Below are positions 38,667-46,439 of a DNA stretch of 64,000 nt, piece by piece. How positions within the stretch are numbered: the stretch's first letter is position 1; the number at the start of each line of letters is the position of its first letter. Made by a program: the position numbers and the translations under genes. This DNA comes from Pseudoxanthomonas sp. (GTDB lineage: Bacteria; Pseudomonadota; Gammaproteobacteria; Xanthomonadales; Xanthomonadaceae): positions 806,001-870,000 of the forward strand of contig NZ_DASYGY010000009.1 in the NCBI RefSeq assembly GCF_035999195.1, in the 5' to 3' direction. The notes under the pieces are model-generated. The model saw nothing but the letters and a program-made list of their open reading frames with translations. It did not search any database and was not told the origin of the DNA.

Positions 38667-39602
38667 TCAGAGCACTTTGATGGGTTTCGCATAGGCCTTC
38701 TCGCCCGCGTCGACCAGCAGGTCGAGGCGGTTCTCCGCGGGCGGCAACGGACAGGTCGCGTACGGCGTGAAGGCGCACGGCGGGTTGTAGGCGCGGTTGA
38801 AGTCGAGCACCACCTTGCCCGCCTGCGGCGCGGCGGCATCCAGGAAGCGGCCGGCGGGGTAACTGCCGTGGCCACTGGTACGGTCGGCCAGCACGAAGAA
38901 CAGCGGGCCGCCCGCGGCGCCCAAGGCCTCCAGCCGGAACGTGCGGCCGCCGCGCTCGAACTCGACCGCGCCGGGATTGGGGGATTCGGTGGCCACGCCG
39001 ATCACGTCGACGATGGTGAGCGTCCTGCCGGGCGGATGCGGGATGAAGCGGCCTTCGATGCGCCAGTCCTCCTGCGCGGGCCAGTAATCCAGGCCGATGA
39101 ACTGCGTGCGCGATTCGGCATCGGCGTGCTTCACGCGCAGCGCATGACGGCTGCCGCGTTCGATCACCGTCAGCAGGCCCTTGCCCTCGTCGAAACCGAC
39201 GACCGAGGGATTGGCATCGCGGTCGCTTTCCAGTTCGACGCGCCCCTTCAGCGGCTCGCCGTTGAGCGTGAGCGCAGCACCGGCCTCGGGCGTGAGGAAC
39301 ACGCGCTTGTCCTGTTGCGTGACCATGCCCAGTTTGGCCGGGCCGTAGGCCAGCCTGATGCCGCTGCCCGGTCCGCTGCCGACGAAGTGGGATTTCAGCT
39401 CGAGCCAGTGCAGGCCGACCAGGCTGGTCCAGCCGTCCGGCGCCGTCAGTTCGGTCCTGCGCTGTTCCCGCCATGCCGCGTTGTCGGCCAGGAAATCGAC
39501 GTCCACCGCCTTGCCGGCATCGGCCGCCTTCTCGTCACTGCCGCACCCGGCCAGCGCCCCCAGCAGCATGGCCACCCCCAGCCATCCCGTGTACTTCCCC
39601 AT
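38667..39602 (-). CDS. DUF1684 lipoprotein
   Basis: 311 aa. N-terminal lipobox is LLGALAGCGSDE (lipidated cysteine near residue 20), so an envelope lipoprotein. The DUF1684 core has WREQRRTELTAPDGWTSLVG and GLHWLE near the start, and the conserved block FNRAYNPPCAFTPYATCPLP near the C-terminus. Function of the family is unknown. The stop of mutL is only 1 base away, so it is cotranscribed with mutL. Confidence 0.92.
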   Translation of the reverse strand: MGKYTGWLGVAMLLGALAGCGSDEKAADAGKAVDVDFLADNAAWREQRRTELTAPDGWTSLVGLHWLELKSHFVGSGPGSGIRLAYGPAKLGMVTQQDKRVFLTPEAGAALTLNGEPLKGRVELESDRDANPSVVGFDEGKGLLTVIERGSRHALRVKHADAESRTQFIGLDYWPAQEDWRIEGRFIPHPPGRTLTIVDVIGVATESPNPGAVEFERGGRTFRLEALGAAGGPLFFVLADRTSGHGSYPAGRFLDAAAPQAGKVVLDFNRAYNPPCAFTPYATCPLPPAENRLDLLVDAGEKAYAKPIKVL

Positions 39603-39603
39603 G

Positions 39604-41403
39604 TCAGCGTCCTCGCAGGAACCAGCGGTCGATCTCGTTCAAGGAAAAGCGCGCCCAGGTCGGGCGGCCATGATTGCACTGCCCGGAGCGCTCGGTGGCT
39701 TCCATCTCGCGCAGCAGGGCGTTCATCTCGGGCAGCGTCAGGCGCCGGTTGGCGCGCACGGCGCCGTGGCAGGCCATCGTCGCCAGCAGTTCGTCGCGCG
39801 CCGCCGCCACCCGCCGGCTTTCGCCGTGCTCGCGCAGGTCGGCCAGCACGTCGCGCAGCAGCGCCTCGGGTTCGGCATTGGACAGCAATGCCGGGATGCT
39901 GCGCACGCTCAGCGACTGCGGGCCGCTGCGGGTGATGTCGAAGCCGAGCGTGGCCAGCGTGGCGGCCTCGCGCTCGGCCACGTCCGCCTCGCGCTCGGCC
40001 ACGGCCAGCGACATCGGCACCAGCAGTGGCTGCGCGCGAAGGCCGATGCTGTCGTGCGCGTCTTTCAGTTTCTCGTAGCCGATCCGTTCGTGGGCGGCAT
40101 GCATGTCGACCACGATCAGTCCGTCGGCGTTTTCCGCCAGGATGTAGATGCCGTGCAGCTGCGCGATGGCGAAACCCAGCGGCGGAATGCCGTCGACATC
40201 GTTCGCCGGCATCGCCTGCACCGACGTCGGCTGCATCATGCCGGTCTGCAGAGCATCCGCCGGCGCGGCATACAGCGCGGCATAGGCCGCAGGCGCCTCC
40301 GCCACGTTCAGCCCCAGCGGCGACTGCTGCGTGGGCATCCAGGCGGAAGGCACGGACATGGAGGGTCGGGCAGCGAACGGCGACGGCGCGATGTCCTGCG
40401 GCAGTGCGCCGGCGCGCGTTTCCGCGAGCGCTTCATGCAGCGTGCGATAGACGAAGTCATGGATCAGTCGTGTGTCGCGGAACCGCACCTCGTGCTTGGC
40501 CGGATGGACGTTGACATCGACGCGGGTGGGATCGAGTTCCAGGAACAGCACGTAGGCGGGCTGGCGACCGTGGAACAGCACGTCCTGGTACGCCATCTTC
40601 ACGGCATGCGCGATGTTGCGGTCGCGCACCGAACGGCCGTTAACGTAGACGTACTGCTGGTCGGCGCTCGCCCGCGAATAGCTGGGCTGCGCGATCCAGC
40701 CGTGCAGGCGCAGCCCCGCAGCGGCGTGGTCCACGCGCAGCGCGTTGCGGGCGAACTCGTCGCCCAGCGTCTCGCTCAGGCGCGCCAGCGATTCCAGCTC
40801 GTCCGCCTTGTAGCGCCGTGCTGGCCGACCGTTGTGCGACACGCGCAGTTCGATGTCGGGACGCGCCAGCGCCAGCGACCGCAGCCACTCCTCGATGTGC
40901 CCCATCTCCGTGCGTTCGGCACGGAGGAACTTGCGCCGCGCCGGCACGTTGTAGAACAGCTCGCGCACTTCCACCGTGGTACCGACGGCGTGCGGCTTGG
41001 GCATCACCTCGCCGACCTTGCCGCCTTCGACCTGCAGCGAGGCGCCATGCGCGTCCTGTGCGCGTCGCGAGGTCAGCGCGAACCGGCTGACCGAGGCGAT
41101 CGACGGCAGGGCCTCGCCACGGAAGCCGAGCGTGGCCACCGCTTCCAGGTCATCGAGCGAGGCGATCTTGCTGGTGGCGTGGCGCGAGACGGCCAGCGGC
41201 AGTTCTTCCGGCGCGATGCCGCCACCGTCATCGCGGATGCGGATCAGGCGGACGCCGCCCTCTTCCAGGTCGATGTCGACGCGGCGGGCACCGGCGTCCA
41301 GGGCGTTCTCGACCAGTTCCTTGACTACGGAGGCCGGACGTTCGACGACTTCGCCCGCGGCGATCTGGTTGATGAGGGTGTCTGGAAGCTGACGGATCGG
41401 CAC
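39604..41403 (-). CDS. mutL: DNA mismatch repair protein MutL
   Basis: Links MutS mismatch recognition to strand removal. GTG start, 599 aa. The N-terminal GHKL ATPase has LINQIAAGEVVERPASVVK, ENALDAGARRVDIDLEEGG and GFRGEALPSIASVS. The C-terminal dimerisation domain holds VVDMHAAHERIGYEKL, which fits the endonuclease motif DQHA(X)2E(X)4E except Q to M, plus CNHGRPTWARF and MACHGAVRANRRL. So this is probably the nicking type, found in bacteria without MutH. Downstream of amiC as in E. coli. Confidence 0.97.
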   Translation of the reverse strand: MPIRQLPDTLINQIAAGEVVERPASVVKELVENALDAGARRVDIDLEEGGVRLIRIRDDGGGIAPEELPLAVSRHATSKIASLDDLEAVATLGFRGEALPSIASVSRFALTSRRAQDAHGASLQVEGGKVGEVMPKPHAVGTTVEVRELFYNVPARRKFLRAERTEMGHIEEWLRSLALARPDIELRVSHNGRPARRYKADELESLARLSETLGDEFARNALRVDHAAAGLRLHGWIAQPSYSRASADQQYVYVNGRSVRDRNIAHAVKMAYQDVLFHGRQPAYVLFLELDPTRVDVNVHPAKHEVRFRDTRLIHDFVYRTLHEALAETRAGALPQDIAPSPFAARPSMSVPSAWMPTQQSPLGLNVAEAPAAYAALYAAPADALQTGMMQPTSVQAMPANDVDGIPPLGFAIAQLHGIYILAENADGLIVVDMHAAHERIGYEKLKDAHDSIGLRAQPLLVPMSLAVAEREADVAEREAATLATLGFDITRSGPQSLSVRSIPALLSNAEPEALLRDVLADLREHGESRRVAAARDELLATMACHGAVRANRRLTLPEMNALLREMEATERSGQCNHGRPTWARFSLNEIDRWFLRGR

Positions 41404-41468
41404 GTGCTGGCGACGCGGTGGCGCCGTCTCGGGGAATCAGCGGTGATGATAGCCGAGCGTGTGCGCGA

Positions 41469-43049
41469 TCAGGGCGCGCCGGCGGCGCCGCCGGCGGCAA
41501 CCGCACGCGCATCCGCTTCGGCCTGCGCGCGCGCCGCGAACAGCGTGCCCGGTGGCGGCTGGCGGGTGAAGTAGGACTGGATGCCCTCCAGCACCGCGCC
41601 CGCCACCTTGCGCTGGTGGGCCGGGTCGAAGAGACGCTTCTCTTCGTCCGCGTTGGAGATGAAGCCCGTCTCCACCAGCATGGCCGGCATGTCGGAGTTG
41701 CGCAGCACCTCGAAATTGGCGAATTCGATCTGCGGCTTGTGGGTCTTGCCCAGGCCCTTGAGCGAGTTCAGCACGTGGGCGGCCGCGTCCTGCGAGGCCT
41801 TCATGTGGCCGCTCTGGGCCAGATCCAGCAGCACGTTGGACAGCGTGTCCTTGGTCAGTCGTACGCCGCCCACCAGGTCGGAAGCGTTCTCCTTGTCGGC
41901 CAGCCAACGGGCGTGCTGCGAGGAGGCGCCGCGCAGCGACAGCACATAGACAGAGGAACCCCAGGCGCTGCGGTTCTCGGCCGCATCGGCGTGGATCGAC
42001 ACGAACATGTCCGCCTTCGCGGCGCGGGCCTTGCGTGCCCGCTGCGGACGCTCGACGTACACGTCGGTATCGCGGACCAGGTATGCCTTCATGCCGGGCG
42101 TGGCATTGATCTGTCGCGCCAGTTCTTTGGAGATCGCCAGCACCGCGTGCTTCTCGTAGCGGCCGCTGGGACCGATGGCCCCCGGATCCTGGCCGCCGTG
42201 GCCGGGATCGATGGCGATGACCAGCGGGCGGGTGCCGGCGGCGACCACGGCGGGCGCCTTGGGCGCTTCACTCGAAGGCACCGCGTCGGTCGCCGCGGCG
42301 GGCGTGCCCGGCATCGGCGTCGGCTGTCCGGTGGCGATGGTATAGGCCGGACGCTCGCCGGGCGCGGTTTGCGCAGGTGCGGGCACGGGCGTCGGCTGTC
42401 CGTTGAGGATGGCCTGCGGGGACGGCGCGACCGCACCGGACGGCGGGGTCGCGACGCTGGCAGGCGTTGTGCCGGCCTGCACGACCTGCGCGGTCAACAG
42501 CGCCGTCGCGCGGGCCGCGTCCGCCTGCGGGGAAGGAGAAGGCACGATGGCCGCTGCCGTGCCGGTGGCCGGCGTGGGTGCTGGGGTCGTAGCGGTCGTA
42601 GCGGTCGTAGCGGTCGCGGCGGCGGGCGTGCTCGGCGCGGCCAGGCCATCGCCCGGCCATTCGATCACCAGCCGCGAACTCGCACCCGCCTGCTCCATCC
42701 GCGGCTTCAGCGCGGCGACCGGGGAAGCGAGGTCGAAGACGATGCGCAGCGTGTTCGGGTCGGGTTGGCCGGTACGCACGGCGCGCACGATGCCCGCGGG
42801 TGTGGGCAGCCGCAGACCGGTTTTCGCGGTCGACGCGGGCAGGTCGACGACCAGACGGTCCGGGCCTTTCAGGGCTAGCGTCCTGTACTGCCCGGTGCCG
42901 GCCAACTGGATCTCCGCCCGCGTTCCTGTACTGCCCTGGCCCAGGGTGACACCGGTGACCTCACCGGCCAGCAGCGTGCACGGCGCGAGCGCCAGGACGC
43001 CGGCAAGGGCGCGACGCAGCAAGGCGGTGGTGGGCTTCCCCGGGCTCAT
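41469..43049 (-). CDS. amiC: N-acetylmuramoyl-L-alanine amidase (AmiC type)
   Basis: Zinc amidase that splits septal peptidoglycan at division. 526 aa. Signal peptide (LLRRALAGVLALAPCTLLAG) is followed by an AMIN domain (about 30-135) for septal targeting. A long Pro/Ala/Thr-rich linker (about 140-265) comes next, then the Amidase_3 domain with VIAIDPGHGGQDPGAIGPSG, MFVSIHADAAE and MLVETGFISNADE. The linker contains a 9-base tandem repeat. No LysM is seen. It lies between tsaE and mutL, the usual context; AmiB/AmiC naming is by similarity. Confidence 0.93.
   Translation of the reverse strand: MSPGKPTTALLRRALAGVLALAPCTLLAGEVTGVTLGQGSTGTRAEIQLAGTGQYRTLALKGPDRLVVDLPASTAKTGLRLPTPAGIVRAVRTGQPDPNTLRIVFDLASPVAALKPRMEQAGASSRLVIEWPGDGLAAPSTPAAATATTATTATTPAPTPATGTAAAIVPSPSPQADAARATALLTAQVVQAGTTPASVATPPSGAVAPSPQAILNGQPTPVPAPAQTAPGERPAYTIATGQPTPMPGTPAAATDAVPSSEAPKAPAVVAAGTRPLVIAIDPGHGGQDPGAIGPSGRYEKHAVLAISKELARQINATPGMKAYLVRDTDVYVERPQRARKARAAKADMFVSIHADAAENRSAWGSSVYVLSLRGASSQHARWLADKENASDLVGGVRLTKDTLSNVLLDLAQSGHMKASQDAAAHVLNSLKGLGKTHKPQIEFANFEVLRNSDMPAMLVETGFISNADEEKRLFDPAHQRKVAGAVLEGIQSYFTRQPPPGTLFAARAQAEADARAVAAGGAAGAP
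42585..42620. repeat. 9-base tandem repeat in the amiC linker
   Basis: Three exact copies of GGTCGTAGC (42585-42611) plus a fourth with two changes (to 42620). Read on the minus strand they encode an Ala-Thr-Thr repeat in the linker between the AMIN and amidase domains. Copy number could vary without breaking frame. Confidence 0.8.
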
Positions 43050-43124
43050 GCCGCGGATTCAAACACCATCGGCTCACGAATGCAAGGCAATTTCCCTTAA
43101 TAATCCGTGACCTGCCGGATGTTC

Positions 43125-43607
43125 CTAACCGACCTGGCGAGATGGTGCCTGCAACTCATCCTGGGCCGACAGCCGGGCCAGCCAGTCCGTGCCGGCCGGC
43201 GACAGGCCCTCGAGCCGGGCCGAGCGGCCGGCACCCTCGACCGCCAGCGTCACGCGCACGTCCGCCGCCGGCAGCGCGGCGGCCCCACGTTCCGGCCATT
43301 CCACCAGCCACAGGACGGACGTGCCTTCATCCAGGCCGAGAAATTCCAGTTCGCCCGCGTCACCGATCCGGTACAGATCGAGATGCCAGGCTTCTCCTCC
43401 CTCCACCGGGTAGCGCTCCACCAGCGTGTAGGTGGGGCTGCGGATCGCGCCGCCAACTCCGAGCGCCCGCAACAACGCGCGCGCGAGTGTGGACTTTCCC
43501 GCACCCAGGTCACCCTGCAGATACACGATGGCAGCGTCGGGGCGTGTACGCGCCAGGGCCTGGCCCAGCGCGCCGGTGGCTTCTTCGTCGGCAAGGAACA
43601 CGTGCAT
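43125..43607 (-). CDS. tsaE: tRNA threonylcarbamoyladenosine biosynthesis ATPase TsaE
   Basis: ATPase partner of TsaB-TsaD in making t6A37 in tRNA. 160 aa. Walker A is YLQGDLGAGKSTLARALL, followed by IRSPTYTLVERYP and HLDLYRIGDAGELEFLGL, all family signatures. WLVEWPERG is the conserved C-terminal block. It lies 50 bases after nnr and 75 bases before amiC, as in E. coli. Confidence 0.97.
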   Translation of the reverse strand: MHVFLADEEATGALGQALARTRPDAAIVYLQGDLGAGKSTLARALLRALGVGGAIRSPTYTLVERYPVEGGEAWHLDLYRIGDAGELEFLGLDEGTSVLWLVEWPERGAAALPAADVRVTLAVEGAGRSARLEGLSPAGTDWLARLSAQDELQAPSRQVG

Positions 43608-43657
43608 GCGGCGATTCTAAGCGTTCGTGCAGACGGTGCTGCGCGGATCGGCGTCGC

Positions 43658-45130
43658 TCACGGATTGGCCAGGCGTCGCAGGTGCGGGAACAGGTCCGAC
43701 GGCAGCAGGCCACGCTGACCGTCCCACGCGGCGGCATCGCCCGCCAGCGCGTGCAGCAACGCGCCGGCGCTGGCGGCATCGAACGCGGACAGTCCCTGTG
43801 CACGCAGCGCCGCGATGACGCCCGTCAGCACGTCGCCCATACCGCCGACCGCCATGCCGGGATTGCCGGCGTCGATCACGCGCGGTGGTTCACCGGGACA
43901 TGCCACGACGGTGCCTGCGCCCTTCAGCACCACCACGCAGGCATGGCGTTCTGCGATTGCGCGAGCCGCCGCGAAACGGTCGCGCTGCACGTCGGCAGCC
44001 GTGCACGCCAGCAGGCGTGCCGCTTCGCCCGGATGCGGCGTGAGGATCGCGTCGTCGAGCGACGGCGGCGACAGCGCCAGCAGGTTCAGCGCATCGGCAT
44101 CCAGGACCAGCGACCTGCCGCTTCGCAGCGCCTGCTGGAAGAGCGCACGGCCCCATTCGCCCTGCCCCAGGCCGGGACCGAGGGCGATCACGCGCGCGCG
44201 CTCCAGGAGTGGCGCCAGATCGTCCGTCGCTTCCACCGCGCGCACCATCGCCTCGGGCCTTCGCGACAGCAGCGCCGCGACATGCGCCGGCCGCGTCGCC
44301 ACACTGACCAGGCCGGCACCGGTGCGCAACGCGGCTTCGGCACACAACGCGATCGCGCCACCACTGCCGTCGTCGCCACCGATGCAGAGGACGTGTCCCG
44401 ATTCGCCCTTGTGCGTGTTGCGGCGACGCGGCAGCAGCCATCGCGCCAGTGCGTCGTGCTCCAGCAAGGCCGCTTGGACGGGAATCCCATCGAACGCCGA
44501 CGCGGGCACATCGAGTTCCTCCAGCGCCAGCATGCCGGTGTATTCCAGTGCATCGCCGGTATACAGGCCGGCATGCCGCACGAGGAACTGCAGCGTGCGA
44601 GTGGCCACGACGGCGACACCCGGCGTGCAGCCGCGATCGGCGTCCACGCCGCTGGGCACATCGAGCGCCAGCACCGGTGCGGCCTGCAGGTTGATCGCGT
44701 CGATCAGCGCGTGCAGGTCGGCCTCCGGCGCCCGCGACAGGCCGATGCCGAACAGGGCATCCACCACCACGTCCGCACCGGGCAATACGTCCTCGAACAG
44801 CGTGACCTTCCCTCCCGTCGCCACGTACTCGGTGCAGGCGCGCTGCGCCGTCGGATTGCCCGGTACATGCGCCGGCAGGTGGACGACCTCGACGTGGCGT
44901 CCGGCGCGATGCGCATGCCTCGCCAGCACGTAGCCGTCGCCACCGTTGCTGCCGGGCCCGCAGACCACGACGACGCGCTGCGCGTCGGGCCAGTGCAGCA
45001 GCACGTGCTGCCACGCCGCCAGGCCGGCACGCTGCATCAGCACGTAGGGATCGCCACCCAGCGCGTTCGTGGCGCGTCCGTCCAGCGCCCGCGCGGCGTG
45101 CATGGAATACAGGGGCCAGGTGCCGGACAT
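43658..45130 (-). CDS. nnr: Bifunctional NAD(P)H-hydrate repair enzyme
   Basis: Repairs damaged NAD(P)HX: the N-terminal domain epimerises it and the C-terminal domain dehydrates it with ADP. 490 aa. The N-terminal YjeF domain (about 1-215) has VVVCGPGSNGGDGYVLARH and VVDALFGIGLSR. The C-terminal carbohydrate-kinase-like domain (about 225-485) has IALGPGLGQGEWGRALF, LVLDADALNLL, LTPHPGEAARLL and NPGMAVGGMGDVLTG. It is divergent from queG across 66 bases, as in E. coli. Confidence 0.97.
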   Translation of the reverse strand: MSGTWPLYSMHAARALDGRATNALGGDPYVLMQRAGLAAWQHVLLHWPDAQRVVVVCGPGSNGGDGYVLARHAHRAGRHVEVVHLPAHVPGNPTAQRACTEYVATGGKVTLFEDVLPGADVVVDALFGIGLSRAPEADLHALIDAINLQAAPVLALDVPSGVDADRGCTPGVAVVATRTLQFLVRHAGLYTGDALEYTGMLALEELDVPASAFDGIPVQAALLEHDALARWLLPRRRNTHKGESGHVLCIGGDDGSGGAIALCAEAALRTGAGLVSVATRPAHVAALLSRRPEAMVRAVEATDDLAPLLERARVIALGPGLGQGEWGRALFQQALRSGRSLVLDADALNLLALSPPSLDDAILTPHPGEAARLLACTAADVQRDRFAAARAIAERHACVVVLKGAGTVVACPGEPPRVIDAGNPGMAVGGMGDVLTGVIAALRAQGLSAFDAASAGALLHALAGDAAAWDGQRGLLPSDLFPHLRRLANP

Positions 45131-45183
45131 GGCCGGATTCTAGGTCCGCACCGGGTTGCGGGGAAGTGGATCCTGGGCCCCTC

Positions 45184-45189
45184 CTATAA
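45184..45189 (+). promoter_or_regulatory. -10 element of queG, close to the start codon
   Basis: A perfect TATAAT ends 7 bases before the queG ATG. The usual distance to the transcription start would put +1 at or next to the A of the ATG (45197), so the main transcript is probably leaderless. No good -35 lies at 17 bases; TTGCGG at 45156-45161 is 22 bases away. Confidence 0.65.
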
Positions 45190-45196
45190 TCCCCGC

Positions 45197-46288
45197 ATGT
45201 CTGCCGCCGATCCCGCCACGCCCCTGCCCGACGCCGCCGCGCTGGCCCGGCGCGTACGGGCGCTGGCGCGCGAGTTCGGGTTCCAGCGTTGCGGCATCGC
45301 CGGCATCGACCTCGGCGACGACGAACGGCACCTGCGCGACTGGCTTGCCGAAGGCCTGTACGGCTCGATGGCGTGGATGGCCCAGCATGCCGACAAGCGC
45401 TCGCGTCCGCAGGAACTGGTCCCCGGCACGCTGCGGGTGATTTCCGTCGGCCTCGATTACGGTCGCAACGACAGCGACCATGCCTGGGACACGTTGCGCG
45501 ATGGCGAGCGTGCCTACGTGGCGCGCTACGCACTGGGCCGCGACTACCACAAGCTGATGCGCAACCAGCTGCAGAAACTGGCCGAACGCCTGCGGGCGGA
45601 GATCGGACCGTTCGGACATCGCGTGTTCGTCGATTCGGCGCCGGTGCTGGAACGCGCGCTGGCGCGCAATGCGGGCCTGGGCTGGATCGGCAAGCACACC
45701 TGCCTAATCGACAAGGACGGCGGGTCCTGGTTTTTCCTTGGCGAAATCTACGTCGACCTGGCCTTGCCGATCGACGCGCCGGCCAGTGCGCACTGCGGCA
45801 CCTGCACGCGCTGCATCGACGTGTGCCCGACCCAGGCGATCACCGCGCCGTACCGGCTCGATGCGCGCCGCTGCATTTCCTACCTGACCATCGAGCACGA
45901 CGGCGCCATTCCGGAAGACCTTCGTGCTGCGATCGGCAACCGCATCTTCGGCTGCGACGACTGCCAGCTGGTGTGTCCGTGGAACAAGTTCGCCAGGCGC
46001 ACCGATGAGCCGGATTTCCGCGCACGCAACGATCTGGACGTGGCCACCCTCCCGCAGCTGTTCGCATGGGACGAAGCGGAGTTCCTGCGACGCACCGAAG
46101 GCTCGGCGATCCGCCGCAGCGGGCATGAGCGCTGGCTGCGCAACATCGCCGTGGCGCTGGGCAATGCGCCGACCACGCCCGACGTGCTGGCCGCGCTGCA
46201 GAGCAGACGCGAGGATCCATCCTCACTGGTTAGCGAGCATGTGGCGTGGGCGCTGGGGCGACACGATGGCCCTGTAGGAGCGACGTAA
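45197..46288 (+). CDS. queG: Epoxyqueuosine reductase
   Basis: Cobalamin- and Fe-S-dependent enzyme for the last step of queuosine synthesis in tRNA. 363 aa. The family core includes WIGKHTCLIDKDGGSWFFLG. Two [4Fe-4S] motifs are CGTCTRCIDVCP and CDDCQLVCPWNKF. The C-terminal helical repeats end in HVAWALGRHDGP. The last codons and the TAA stop (46286-46288) lie within a REP repeat, so the tail VGAT is REP-encoded. Divergent from nnr. Confidence 0.97.
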   Translation: MSAADPATPLPDAAALARRVRALAREFGFQRCGIAGIDLGDDERHLRDWLAEGLYGSMAWMAQHADKRSRPQELVPGTLRVISVGLDYGRNDSDHAWDTLRDGERAYVARYALGRDYHKLMRNQLQKLAERLRAEIGPFGHRVFVDSAPVLERALARNAGLGWIGKHTCLIDKDGGSWFFLGEIYVDLALPIDAPASAHCGTCTRCIDVCPTQAITAPYRLDARRCISYLTIEHDGAIPEDLRAAIGNRIFGCDDCQLVCPWNKFARRTDEPDFRARNDLDVATLPQLFAWDEAEFLRRTEGSAIRRSGHERWLRNIAVALGNAPTTPDVLAALQSRREDPSSLVSEHVAWALGRHDGPVGAT

Positions 46289-46412
46289 GTCGCGACCGCA
46301 AGAACGAATCGCCTCAAGCCCGACATCACGCGACGTACCTGACTTCGACGCATGCGCGCGATGGTAAATCCAGCAGCTTTGTCCATTCGGTCGCGACTCA
46401 CGTCGCTCCTAC
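46274..46412. repeat. REPIN of a second REP family (inverted pair)
   Basis: A plus copy, GTAGGAGCGACGTAAGTCGC and then GACCG, occupies 46274-46298. An inverted copy reading CGGTCGCGACTCACGTCGCT and then CCTAC occupies 46388-46412. They differ at one base of 25. Both have the GTAG head and an internal palindrome, the mark of REPs, but the sequence differs from the 11-12 kb family. The 89-base spacer shows no gene. The element sits between the converging queG and pgi genes and probably serves as their shared terminator. Confidence 0.88.
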
Positions 46413-46439
46413 AGAAAGGCAAGACCGGCGTGCGGTCCC

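Noticed and set aside
43142..45196. Upstream extension of queG as a 1048-codon frame
   Set aside because: It is antisense to tsaE and nnr. The ATG at 45197 matches the QueG N-terminus and follows a TATAAT.
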